Below, piece by piece: positions 46,310 to 55,706 of a stretch of 64,000 bases of DNA; position 1 is the stretch's first letter, and each line of letters begins with the position of its first letter. A program made the position numbers and the translations under genes. The DNA lies in NCBI RefSeq assembly GCF_000379445.1, contig NZ_KB902239.1:145-64144 (forward strand), in the 5' to 3' direction. Source of the DNA: Fangia hongkongensis FSC776 = DSM 21703. GTDB lineage: Bacteria > Pseudomonadota > Gammaproteobacteria > Francisellales > Francisellaceae. Under the pieces are notes generated by a model. That model had not been told where the DNA came from. It searched no databases and saw only the letters and a program-made list of their open reading frames with translations.

Positions 46310-49300
46310 ATGTCACTGATAAAAATCAATCGCTTTAGTGCTTATTTCGTTGCTGCTGGCGTTGGCGCTATGCTATCGCAATCACTGTATGCATCGCTAC
46401 CTAATGTACAAAGTGTTAAAGCTGTGCTAGAGAGAGATAATACACAAAAAAGTATTAATAATGGGGAGAGTATTCTAGCTCAACCGCATGCTTTTGCTCA
46501 GCGCTTTAATCAGAGTAGCACCAATCAGAGAATTACCTCAGATGCACTTAATCAAGCACTAAAGGGTGACTATCAGGTCGATAGGCAAACAGGGGTTTTA
46601 AATCTTAAGTATAAAATAGGCAGTATCTTTGCCAATTTTGGCTTAGGGCCCAATTACACGCCAACGTTGATTTACCAACAAACCTTAAAAGATAAAGATA
46701 CAGGTTTTGGTAAGGGCTGGTTTTTAAATACAACCCGCATTATCCAAGTAGGAAATAGGCATTTAATTGTATTTTCAGATGGCTCAAGTCAGTATCTTAC
46801 AAAGCTTGGAGAAGGCGGTAAACTTCAGTATCATAAAGAAAATGATATTAAGCTCCAATGGTTAACAAACTCGCAACATAACCTTCTTAGAATTCGCTAT
46901 AAATCAGGCATAACAGAGACTTTGGATAAAGAAGGTAGGCTGAAGTCAATTAAAAATGAGGCGCATAAGGGCTTACGTTTTTATTATCGGGATGATGGCC
47001 GCATTGAGAGCATTGCAGACGATGATGGTAATGAGGTTTATTTTAGCTATGGCACAAATGAAATTACTGTTAACTCCGGCAGATTTATTAATAATAAAGA
47101 CAGTAAAGTTGTCTTGAGTTTATCCAATGATCGTTTAGAGGATATTGCTTTTAAGGGAGCAAGTGAAAATGAGCTTCTTAGTACAGCAATAACTTACAAT
47201 GCTTTAGGACTGCCAGAGGAGCTGAAAAATCATCTTAAAACAGATCATTTCACTTACCAAGCATTGAGCATGCCTGATGGAAGTAGTGTTTATGCAGTAA
47301 AAGAGCAAGAGATGAGTGCTTTAAATGCAAAAACTTTACTGACAAGTTACAGCTATGATGGCAGTAATTATACAGGCTATCCGTTAGCAGCAGGTATGCA
47401 CTATCAAGCTAATGAAGATAATGCCTATGCTCAGTCAGCTGATTTTACTTATACAACCAGCCAAATGCATGCTGGTCTTAAGATTGAAAACACATACAAT
47501 AAATGGCACCTATTGGTATCACAAAAAAAGATTAACCTTTCAAATAATCAGCTCTTGAGAGAAACGAGCTATCGATATAATCTAAATGATGCCACAAACT
47601 ACGCTGAGCTTGCTAAAAATTATAGCCTCCCAGTAGAAATTAAAAAGACCTATTACAATGATATTCATGCAAATCAGCGTGTAGGAACTCATTTTAACAC
47701 TCATGATAAACGTATTGAAACGACTACAAAAAGCTATGATGATAATGGCAATTTGCTTGAGGTGATTGAGAGTGATGGCACAAAAAAGCGCTTTCGTTAT
47801 TTGCCGGCTAATCGTTATGGCTTTGTGAGGGACTTAGAAGAGGAAAGATATTTTCCAAGAAATAGTAACACACCAAATGATATTGAGTATTACATTACCC
47901 AATATGGTTATGAGGATTATGGTCAAGATGGGTATGATCATGTGAAACTATTAACCTCGGTTAAAAAAGGCGCAAAAAGGCGTGATAAAGAAGCACAGTA
48001 TTACTTAGAGAGCGTGAATACGTATTACTCAAATCCAGATGAAGAGAGTCTTTATACAAGGCTTAAAACAACGGAGACTAAAGATTTAGTAGGTGATCCT
48101 GATTTAAAGGCAGTAAAAACAAGTTATCAATATACGCTTAATAGGAAAGCGGGCGAGCTTAATTATGTCATGCAAAAACATTTGAATAAAGCACAGAATA
48201 AGGTGGATCAAAGCGCCACAGAAGCGGCAGCAGTTACTAATACAATTGATATTAGAAATGGCAAGCTGTTACGTATCACCAAAGGTGATCAGGTACAAAA
48301 AATCTTTGAATATGATCCTTATAATCGTTTGAAAAAAGAGGTAATACACCCTGAAAGCCAGTATGCAAAGGAAGTTAGCTATAGCTATATCTCAAATGAT
48401 CATGAGCTCTCTACAACGGTGATTAAACCTACTGATGAAAGAGTGAAAACGCGCTTTAATGGTTTTTATCAGAAGGTCGCCCAGTATGTGCAAAATGCAC
48501 AGGGTGCTGATAGTTATAAACTTATCAACATTAAATATAACCGTAAAGGGTTGCCACATGAGTGGATTGAGTATGATAATTTAACAGCTGATAATGCGGC
48601 AGATGTGGTGAATGATCAAGAGACTTTCTATGATGTGCTTGGTCGGGAAGTAAAGACACTCTTAAATGACAAACTAGAGAAATACACCTTTTATAATGAT
48701 GTTGACAACCTAGAAGTGAGTTATTTAAAAGAGAAGGGCTCATCTGTAATAGAACGTGTGGATAAAAAAGCCTATCGTAATGGTCAGCTTGTATCTGAAG
48801 GCACTTATAAACTAGACAGTGATATTAATCATTTAACGCCTTTAAGCAAAACAGACTATGAGTATGATGGTTTTAATCGTCTCTCAAAGACACTTTTGAG
48901 TAATGGCAGCACACAAGAAAACCACTATGATATTGCTGGGAACCTGATTAAAGAAATCACATCTTCTCTAGATAAACTAGAGCAAAGTGGAACATACAAA
49001 AAATATAACCTATTAGGACAGGTTATTGAAACTGGGCGATTATCAGGCGATCAGCTTGAAGTTGAGAACCCATATGGCACTCGCCAGTACAATGCTTTGG
49101 GTCAGCTTGTCAGTGAACAAGATCTGAAAGCCTCTCAAAATCGTAAAACCTACACTTACAATAGCTTCGGCACACTGGTGTCCAAAGTAGATTTATCTGG
49201 AAATCAGATCAAATATGATATAGATCCAACTTTGCAGCTGCCTATTTTAGCGTACAGCACTACAGGTGGTAGTAAAGATACTGAAGGTGAAAAGCAGTTT

Positions 49301-51460
49301 GAATACAATCACTTTGGTGAGTTGAAAAAATTAACAGCCAATGGTTATAGCATAATCTATGAACATGGAATAAATGACTTAATGGACACTTTAGTTGTAC
49401 TCAAGGGTGATCAATTGATTCAAAATGAGCGCTATAAGTATACCAAGGCAGGGCGCTTATCACAGTCAAACAAGGAATATTACAATAATGAGCAGTTATT
49501 ACTTAAAAATGATGATACATATCACTATGGGGACTTTGGTCGCATAGAAGAAAGAGAAATTAATCTCACAAAAGAAGGTGAGAGTAAGTCATTTGGACTT
49601 ATTTACGCATATGATGGATTAGGTAGGCAAACTGGGATCTTATTAAATGATTTCATTGATGCTAACTATCATTATAATGATAAGGGTTTTTTAGATAAAA
49701 TAGCCTATTCACAGTCAAAAGGTGAAGTACAAGATTTATATGCTGTGCAATATGGTCGCTCACGCAGTAATAAGACTGGGTTTTATACTGGCAATATAGC
49801 CTCTCGTGAAATAAAAACACCTTATTATGCAGGGGAGAGATCTTATAGTTATGACTATCTCAATAGGCTTAAGACGTTGGAGTGTAACTCAACTCAAGGT
49901 CGTGTATGTTATGCAGAGAATACATCTGCCAGTGGGGTTAGGCATGATGCAAAGAATAATTATTTCTATGATGAAAATAATCAAATAAGTTCGGTAGAGT
50001 TTAGTAATATAAATGGTGCTCAACAAGCAACTACAAGCTATGATTATGATGGAAATTACGCATCACGTCTTCAAAGCATAAACCATTCAGTTGGAGGCGC
50101 GCGTGGGATGGTGTACTATGATTCAGGCAGTTTGGAAAAAACCTGCTTTGCTTCAAACTGTATCGGTCAATACCGCTATAGACACTATGAGTATAATAAA
50201 TTCTCTAAGCTTGATTCAATTCAAACTATTGCAGGTGGTGCCATAGCTGATAGCACAGAGTATAGCTATCTTCCGAATGATCAGTTGGTCAATGTATTGT
50301 ATCAAAATGATAGAGGGAGGCTGAATACTAAACTATTTTATAGTGATAATAAGCTTTCAGCTATCTATACCAAGGATCCTGATCATAGTGAAAATACAAA
50401 CCTAAAGGGCTATATTTATGCCAATGGTATGGCCGTTGCTTCGATAAATAAAGCTTTGCAATTGAGCTATTTGTTGCATGATGAGAAAGGTAGCGTTGTC
50501 GCTGAATATCAAGAGGATAGCGAAATACAAAACAAGCTTAATTGGATGAAAGCTTCTGAGTATACCGCCTATGGGGTCGCTTATCATCCTATGCTAGAGC
50601 GTCAATCACGCATAAAAAGGAGCATCTCTGCAACTTCGAATATAAGTCCACTTGGTTTTCTTGGTCAGTATACGGATAACAATACCAATTTGCAGTATCT
50701 GGGTAATGGGTATCGAGCTTATGATGCAAAGGTAGGAAGATTTATTTCACCTGATGGTCTCTCTCCCTTTGGAAAAGGTGGACTAAATGCGTATGCTTAT
50801 GGTGAAAATAACCCTGTTTTATACTCTGATCCAGATGGGCATGCAATTATTATTTCAATGCTAATCGCCTCAATTGTTTCAGGCGCTGTGATTGGCGGAA
50901 CAGTCGGTGCCATTACAGCGGGGATAAATAGTAACTGGGATTTGGAGAAGACTTTATTAGGTGCACTTAAAGGCTCACTTCAAGGTGCTGTAACAGGTGC
51001 ATTTATAGGTGCAGCACCTGTCTTTGGCGCAGGTGCGTTTATTGCGGTTCCAGCTTTAGCGAATGGTGTGAATTTTGGTATTGATCTTGCCTTTGGTGTT
51101 CCAGTTGAGGAAGCACTAGTAAAATCAGCAATTGGAACCTTGACAGGCGGCATGCTGGGCGCAGGTGGATATGTTGGTACCTTGAGTCGATTTGCAATTA
51201 AAAGTGCCGTAAAAAGTGCAGCGAAATTTTCCACACCAATGGTAACAAAATTTGGAGCAAGCTATCTCTCTTCTGTAGCCTCTCGCATGCCAGCTTTTGC
51301 AGCAACCATGCTGATGAGTAAAGAAGCAATGGTTACAAATGCAGCAAAAGCTTTTGCAGGTGTTAGCTCACGCACGATTAGCTCTTATGCATATAAAGGG
51401 ATTTCCATTCTTAATATGCAAGATGACAGTACTTCGCTAGATCCGCTTATGTGGGGCTAG
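46310..51460 (+). CDS. RHS repeat-associated core protein, secreted
   Basis: A 1716-residue protein. An N-terminal signal-like segment (AYFVAAGVGAMLSQSLYA) precedes about 1400 residues of YD/RHS repeats. The RHS core motif (NGYRAYDAKVGRFISPDG and AYAYGENNPVLYSDPDGH) is at residues about 1465-1508. The C-terminal tail of about 207 residues has glycine-zipper and hydrophobic stretches (IASIVSGAVIGGTVGAITAG) but no recognisable nuclease motif. In RHS proteins the shell encloses the C-terminal toxin. No immunity gene is evident downstream. The last 14 bases overlap the convergent protease gene. GGGAGAATAA precedes the ATG. Confidence 0.9.
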   Translation: MSLIKINRFSAYFVAAGVGAMLSQSLYASLPNVQSVKAVLERDNTQKSINNGESILAQPHAFAQRFNQSSTNQRITSDALNQALKGDYQVDRQTGVLNLKYKIGSIFANFGLGPNYTPTLIYQQTLKDKDTGFGKGWFLNTTRIIQVGNRHLIVFSDGSSQYLTKLGEGGKLQYHKENDIKLQWLTNSQHNLLRIRYKSGITETLDKEGRLKSIKNEAHKGLRFYYRDDGRIESIADDDGNEVYFSYGTNEITVNSGRFINNKDSKVVLSLSNDRLEDIAFKGASENELLSTAITYNALGLPEELKNHLKTDHFTYQALSMPDGSSVYAVKEQEMSALNAKTLLTSYSYDGSNYTGYPLAAGMHYQANEDNAYAQSADFTYTTSQMHAGLKIENTYNKWHLLVSQKKINLSNNQLLRETSYRYNLNDATNYAELAKNYSLPVEIKKTYYNDIHANQRVGTHFNTHDKRIETTTKSYDDNGNLLEVIESDGTKKRFRYLPANRYGFVRDLEEERYFPRNSNTPNDIEYYITQYGYEDYGQDGYDHVKLLTSVKKGAKRRDKEAQYYLESVNTYYSNPDEESLYTRLKTTETKDLVGDPDLKAVKTSYQYTLNRKAGELNYVMQKHLNKAQNKVDQSATEAAAVTNTIDIRNGKLLRITKGDQVQKIFEYDPYNRLKKEVIHPESQYAKEVSYSYISNDHELSTTVIKPTDERVKTRFNGFYQKVAQYVQNAQGADSYKLINIKYNRKGLPHEWIEYDNLTADNAADVVNDQETFYDVLGREVKTLLNDKLEKYTFYNDVDNLEVSYLKEKGSSVIERVDKKAYRNGQLVSEGTYKLDSDINHLTPLSKTDYEYDGFNRLSKTLLSNGSTQENHYDIAGNLIKEITSSLDKLEQSGTYKKYNLLGQVIETGRLSGDQLEVENPYGTRQYNALGQLVSEQDLKASQNRKTYTYNSFGTLVSKVDLSGNQIKYDIDPTLQLPILAYSTTGGSKDTEGEKQFEYNHFGELKKLTANGYSIIYEHGINDLMDTLVVLKGDQLIQNERYKYTKAGRLSQSNKEYYNNEQLLLKNDDTYHYGDFGRIEEREINLTKEGESKSFGLIYAYDGLGRQTGILLNDFIDANYHYNDKGFLDKIAYSQSKGEVQDLYAVQYGRSRSNKTGFYTGNIASREIKTPYYAGERSYSYDYLNRLKTLECNSTQGRVCYAENTSASGVRHDAKNNYFYDENNQISSVEFSNINGAQQATTSYDYDGNYASRLQSINHSVGGARGMVYYDSGSLEKTCFASNCIGQYRYRHYEYNKFSKLDSIQTIAGGAIADSTEYSYLPNDQLVNVLYQNDRGRLNTKLFYSDNKLSAIYTKDPDHSENTNLKGYIYANGMAVASINKALQLSYLLHDEKGSVVAEYQEDSEIQNKLNWMKASEYTAYGVAYHPMLERQSRIKRSISATSNISPLGFLGQYTDNNTNLQYLGNGYRAYDAKVGRFISPDGLSPFGKGGLNAYAYGENNPVLYSDPDGHAIIISMLIASIVSGAVIGGTVGAITAGINSNWDLEKTLLGALKGSLQGAVTGAFIGAAPVFGAGAFIAVPALANGVNFGIDLAFGVPVEEALVKSAIGTLTGGMLGAGGYVGTLSRFAIKSAVKSAAKFSTPMVTKFGASYLSSVASRMPAFAATMLMSKEAMVTNAAKAFAGVSSRTISSYAYKGISILNMQDDSTSLDPLMWG

Positions 51461-52847
51461 TTATAGCGCTATTCTCTAATAAAATAGTATTCTTTAGCGC
51501 CTTCTGGGCACTGATAACACCATTTTCTTGTACGGATAATTGTAAAATCTTTCTCACATAATCAACATTGGCATCTGGATTTAATGCATAGATCAGTGAA
51601 ACAATGCCTGCCACATGAGGCGCTGCCATTGATGTACCTTGCATATAGCCATAATCGCCATTGACTGTAGAGAGGATCTTACCTTTTTCTCCATAGATTT
51701 TATCATCACCACCAGGCGCTCTGACAACCAGTGATTTAACTGGCCAGCTATAGGGATCATTGTAGGTTGAATAAAAACTAAGTGCACCTGTTGGGCCACT
51801 TGCTTCAACAACAATGGCGTTGATATCTGGGCAACCAGAGGGGATGCTGTAGAAAAGGGTGCGGCTATCATTTCCAGCAGCAAGGACAACAGTGGCATTC
51901 ATCTTATTGACGGTATTAATTGTATCTTGCCATGCGCTACAAAGTGATGGCATATAATAGTATTGCCATGCACTGTCAGACACATACCATGGTTTACTCA
52001 TTCCAAGGCTTAAATTGAGCACTTTTGCAGGGTGTGGGTTGTCTTTAATGTTAGCAATATTCAGTTTGTCACCTGCTGCCCATTTTACGCCATCCATAAT
52101 CGAGTATGTCCCACCTGAACCATCGTCACCTAAGACTCTAACGGGGGTGACTTTAATCGCTGAAACAGACCCTATTACGCCTGTGACATTGGGTCCATTT
52201 GCTGCAATGGTGCCTGCAACGTGTGTGCCATGAAAGCTGCCATTATCATAGATATTATCCGATATAGCGACACTTTGATTATTCATATAGAAGTAATAAG
52301 TCGTGTCCATATAGAGGTTTTGTTGAATATCAAAAGGCGCATTTTTGGCGATGCCGCTATCAACAACAGCAGTGTAAATAGCTTCTTTGGCTTGGTTAAC
52401 TAATTGCCAAGCACCATCAGCGCCAACGCCTATACCATCATTATGCATATCCCATTGATCATCCCAGCGTGTAACATTCATTGTGTGACTGTTATTGACC
52501 TCAGTGTAGGCTTTCATGGTTGAGTTTTTAGGAATGGCATAGATAACCTCAGGGTGTTTTTTCATAAATTCACTAGCAAGTTTATAGGCATTGATCTCAG
52601 CTTGTTCTTTCATGCTGACAAGTGGGGCTAAGGCCATATCCTTATAGGCACTATTTTCAAGGCTTAGAATATAGGTGTTATTACTGAGCTTTTCCTTAAT
52701 ATGATAGTCACTTTGCGCTGTTAGATTGGATGTGCTTTCAGCGTCAGGTTTATATTTGACAATAAGCTCAATATTTCCACTTCCATAACCTAAACTTAAA
52801 GTGACAAGTAAGCTGATACTGGCAAGAATAATGGACAGTTTTTTCAT
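51447..52847 (-). CDS. secreted S8 family serine protease (subtilase)
   Basis: A 466-residue protein with a signal peptide (about 1-22) and a propeptide-like region (about 25-120). The subtilisin fold shows Asp163 (AVVDSGIA), His206 (HGTHVAGTIAANG), the oxyanion Asn326 (AAGND) and Ser406 (GTSMAAPHVAG). All catalytic residues are intact. Cys residues at about 303 and 339 could form a disulfide. GGAGAG lies upstream of the ATG. The gene points at the RHS gene, overlapping its 3' end by 14 bases. It could process secreted neighbours, but nothing shows this directly. Confidence 0.93.
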   Translation of the reverse strand: MKKLSIILASISLLVTLSLGYGSGNIELIVKYKPDAESTSNLTAQSDYHIKEKLSNNTYILSLENSAYKDMALAPLVSMKEQAEINAYKLASEFMKKHPEVIYAIPKNSTMKAYTEVNNSHTMNVTRWDDQWDMHNDGIGVGADGAWQLVNQAKEAIYTAVVDSGIAKNAPFDIQQNLYMDTTYYFYMNNQSVAISDNIYDNGSFHGTHVAGTIAANGPNVTGVIGSVSAIKVTPVRVLGDDGSGGTYSIMDGVKWAAGDKLNIANIKDNPHPAKVLNLSLGMSKPWYVSDSAWQYYYMPSLCSAWQDTINTVNKMNATVVLAAGNDSRTLFYSIPSGCPDINAIVVEASGPTGALSFYSTYNDPYSWPVKSLVVRAPGGDDKIYGEKGKILSTVNGDYGYMQGTSMAAPHVAGIVSLIYALNPDANVDYVRKILQLSVQENGVISAQKALKNTILLENSAITSPT

Positions 52848-53315
52848 TTCTCTCTCCCGATTGATTAAAGCAATGAACCATAGGTATGATTCAAAGTCAG
52901 CTCTAGTTTAAGATTTTTACAGTTGCAAGTAGTTGGCTTAAAAGCATGGGCTTTTGTCTTATTTGGTAAGTATTTTGAGCTTTTTATAATCACTTTCTAT
53001 TGCTTGGGAATAGTGCATTATTAATGCTCAGTGTAAAAATATGAAATCTGAGGAAATTCACTTTATTTCTATCACTATTTGACTACGATTTATTTCGAAC
53101 AAGGGAAAAGGTAAGTTTTAAGATCAGGGAGATTTGTGTGCATGCGTTTTATCATATTCATATCACTTTATAAAGAAAGAGTGAGTGTCCAAATATGTAT
53201 GTCTTTTGCCCTTAAATGGCATTTACACATTAGAAATGAATCTCTAGCTTTTTAAATCAGCAAGCTTGTCTTTGATAAAAAATCTATTTTGAAGAAGAGA
53301 AAAAGGAGAGAGATT
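52848..53315. other. 468-bp divergent spacer between protease and MACPF-like gene
   Basis: It holds an orphan hairpin (AAAAGC/GCTTTT, 52940-52955), the palindrome GCATTA-T-TAATGC (53015-53027), and the ribosome site AAGGAGAG just before the MACPF-like gene. No other gene was seen. Confidence 0.5.
53015..53027. promoter_or_regulatory. palindrome upstream of the MACPF-like gene
   Basis: GCATTA-T-TAATGC is a perfect 6+1+6 palindrome about 290 bp before the gene start. Its right half (TTAATGC) is also in the elements at 55673-55682 and 56525-56534. Confidence 0.4.
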
Positions 53316-55064
53316 GTGAAATATAAAATACGGTGCATCGCTGTTTTCCTAGTGATTGTTAATAGCGTATCACTTGCTGAAGCTGAGATTATCCCACAAT
53401 ACGAGCGGCTTAAAAGTCAGCTGAGCCCCGTAAGCTTTATGGCCATGGACGCAATAGGCAGTAGTGCCTATTCGGTGCTTGATTTTGCGGAGCTTGGCTC
53501 GGGTGTGATGCCAGCGGATAATTCAATGGCGCCAATCATTTGCATTAACAGGCCGAAAGACAATGAGGTCTCTTTAGGTAGCACAGAAAGTCAACTTCGT
53601 TTTAAATTTATTAAAGATACGAAAGAGCTCGCATCTGAGTTAAATCTAAACTCATCTTTAAAGGCCAACTATGGTCTTCTCTCTGGTAGCATACAAGCAA
53701 ACTATTTAAGTCAAACGGAAAATAACTCAAACACCCTGAACTTTTCTTTTTTATCCAAAAATATCACCAAAGTCAGGTTGAACACGAATGTGAGGCTAAA
53801 TGATAAAGGCGCGTTGTATCAGGCTGAGCCTTTACTCTTTGCCAAACGCTGTGGAACAAGCATTGTAACGGCGCAGTCATTAGGGTCATATCTATATGCA
53901 AGTTTAAGCATTCAAACTGCCTCAGAGATGGAAAAAAGAGAAATTCAAAGTGAGCTAAAAGTCACCTATTCATCTTTAGTGGATGCGTTGGTATCGGTAA
54001 AAAATGCGGTGACCAACTCAGGTTTACGGGCAAGCATTGTACTTAATATTCGCCAAATTGGTGCTAATCCTGTGATGCTAAATTCAATTCTGGCAAAAGA
54101 AAACATGAAAGATGGCGTTTTAAACTGTAGTGCTAAGAATATTGAACCTTGTGTTAAAATTGCAACTGTGGTGATGGATTACATTGGCAGTGATAGTGAT
54201 AGCACGGGCTATTTATATCAATTGAAGAAAATTGGTGAAGCCAAAACTTACAGTCAACTGAAGGCCGCTGGCGCAGTTAATATCGGATCTCCTTATACCA
54301 TTTCAAGTGATGATATTGTGGAGGGAGCAAATGCTCCAGCTGACTTTGGAGAGAATTCAGAGGCACTTTTTACACGCTATCAGCACCAAGCTGAGATCTA
54401 TACAGCAGCAGATAGTTTAAGAAGCTTATTACCTGTACGAAGCAGTTTGTACCCTTATGCGCAAGCGATTACTGAAACAGCGCGTCAGAACTTACAAAAA
54501 ATAGAAAATGCACTTAGAAAGTGTATGGGATCACAAGGGTTATATAGTTGCTCTGACGCGGTATCTTTGCGTTCATATAACAAAGAAAACTTAAGTGCAT
54601 TAAGCGCGCTCAGTTCCAATGGGCTTTTGAAAAACAACTTCCAGAGTTTTTTGATGTATCCATGGAGCGCAAGCTTGAGTAATAACAAATCTTGGATTAT
54701 ATCGCTTGTAAATAATACACTTTTATTATCTGGGGACTTTGGAGAAAATCAAAACTATTACTATCAGGGGATTAATGCAAACAATACTGAGGTCGGTAAG
54801 TTATATAACGACAAAGCAATTTATGCTCAGAACGTTGATAGCTTTAATTTCAGCGGTAAAACCTATTATTTGACCTATGCGGCAAAAGATCAGCTCCAAT
54901 TAGAGGCGCCAAGTATAGGGATCAGTGGCTTGCCTAGAGTGCCATCCAGCATGTTTTTTTGGGATCCACAAAATGATAAGGGTTTTGGTGGAATTATCTC
55001 ATTTAATTACAGCTACATTCCTGAAAATCAAGATTATAAGACCTTGCAAAGACTCATTAATTAA
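53316..55064 (+). CDS. secreted MACPF-like pore-forming protein (candidate)
   Basis: A 582-residue protein with a signal peptide (cleavage near AEA/E at residue 24). Near residue 45 is MDAIGSSAYSVLDF, which recalls the start of bacterial MACPF proteins. A region SLKANYGLLSGSIQANYLSQ follows. At about 179-191 is CGTSIVTAQSLGS, which has the spacing of the MACPF signature (G-T/S-x-x-x6-G-G) with the usual His and second Gly replaced. The C-terminal 200 residues are beta-rich. GTG at 53316 has AAGGAG 6-7 bases upstream; an upstream TTG lacks this. A 145-residue secreted protein is encoded 10 bases later. The MACPF assignment is suggestive, not proven. Confidence 0.6.
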   Translation: MKYKIRCIAVFLVIVNSVSLAEAEIIPQYERLKSQLSPVSFMAMDAIGSSAYSVLDFAELGSGVMPADNSMAPIICINRPKDNEVSLGSTESQLRFKFIKDTKELASELNLNSSLKANYGLLSGSIQANYLSQTENNSNTLNFSFLSKNITKVRLNTNVRLNDKGALYQAEPLLFAKRCGTSIVTAQSLGSYLYASLSIQTASEMEKREIQSELKVTYSSLVDALVSVKNAVTNSGLRASIVLNIRQIGANPVMLNSILAKENMKDGVLNCSAKNIEPCVKIATVVMDYIGSDSDSTGYLYQLKKIGEAKTYSQLKAAGAVNIGSPYTISSDDIVEGANAPADFGENSEALFTRYQHQAEIYTAADSLRSLLPVRSSLYPYAQAITETARQNLQKIENALRKCMGSQGLYSCSDAVSLRSYNKENLSALSALSSNGLLKNNFQSFLMYPWSASLSNNKSWIISLVNNTLLLSGDFGENQNYYYQGINANNTEVGKLYNDKAIYAQNVDSFNFSGKTYYLTYAAKDQLQLEAPSIGISGLPRVPSSMFFWDPQNDKGFGGIISFNYSYIPENQDYKTLQRLIN

Positions 55065-55074
55065 GGATAGAGAA

Positions 55075-55512
55075 ATGATAAAGCGATCGATTCAATTATG
55101 CATGTTTTTAGCGATGCCGATGACACTTTTGGCATCAGCGGGCGTGGAAATTTATGTCAAAAACCTATGTCCAAAGAGTGTGATTGTTACAACCTGTTCA
55201 AACGACATAAAAATGGCTCTGGATGTACAGCAAGAGAAGAAGCTTGGCTATTTTACTACTGGGTCTATCTCACGGACACTTGAGGAAACAATCAAAGTAA
55301 AAGAGTCAGGTGATGGCATTATTTATACCATTGGCGAGGTAAGATTTCTTTTAAGTCCAACGCTCTATACTAACCATATCTCTGTTGCGCCGATTCAAGG
55401 TTGGCTAAAAATGGCAGTATATGACTGGTGGGAGGCAGATTTAGATGATAGCAGTGAATGGTGGAGTCGACCTTCTGGCACACCAAAGGTTCGCATTACT
55501 GTATGTGGTTAA
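55075..55512 (+). CDS. small secreted protein, putative partner of the MACPF-like protein
   Basis: A 145-residue protein with a signal peptide (LCMFLAMPMTLLASA/GVEIY, about 21 residues). The mature part is predicted to be beta-rich with three or four Cys (NLCPKS, VTTCSN, ITVCG) and a Trp-rich segment near 117-130 (YDWWEADLDDSSEWWSRP). The gene begins 10 bases after the MACPF-like gene with AAGGATAGAGA as ribosome site, so the two are co-transcribed. Sizes match aegerolysin (about 15 kDa) plus MACPF pairs, but the aegerolysin motifs are not clearly present. I do not recognise the family. Confidence 0.6.
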   Translation: MIKRSIQLCMFLAMPMTLLASAGVEIYVKNLCPKSVIVTTCSNDIKMALDVQQEKKLGYFTTGSISRTLEETIKVKESGDGIIYTIGEVRFLLSPTLYTNHISVAPIQGWLKMAVYDWWEADLDDSSEWWSRPSGTPKVRITVCG

Positions 55513-55662
55513 ATAAAGTGTATTACTGTTTACAAGAGCATGTGTCTCAAATGGTAATTATTTTGTCTAAAATAGGCATTTTGCTGTGTAACGATATCCA
55601 TTAGGCTATAGGTGTGACTGTTGCAAACTCCTTTCCAAACGTACTAACTTTGCAGCAGTTAC

Positions 55663-55693
55663 TTTGATTATGCACTTAATGCAAGCAATCAAA
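55663..55693. promoter_or_regulatory. nested inverted repeat upstream of the AraC-type gene
   Basis: TTTGATT (55663-55669) and AATCAAA (55687-55693) flank TGCA-CTTAA-TGCA (55671-55683). It lies 13 bases before the start codon, so it could be an operator for autorepression or a leader hairpin. It includes the 10-mer CACTTAATGC (55673-55682). Confidence 0.5.
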
Positions 55694-55706
55694 AATTGGG
55701 AGAGAT

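Noticed and set aside
46310-51460. Insecticidal Tc-complex TcC identity for the RHS protein
   Set aside because: No TcA or TcB genes are in view, and the protein has a signal-like N terminus; a general RHS call is safer.
53305-55064. Cholesterol-dependent cytolysin as the identity of the 582-residue protein
   Set aside because: The undecapeptide and domain 4 motifs are not present; only the degenerate MACPF signature fits.
55075-55512. Firm aegerolysin call for the 145-residue protein
   Set aside because: Size and gene context fit, but the family motifs are not clearly present, so it is left unassigned.
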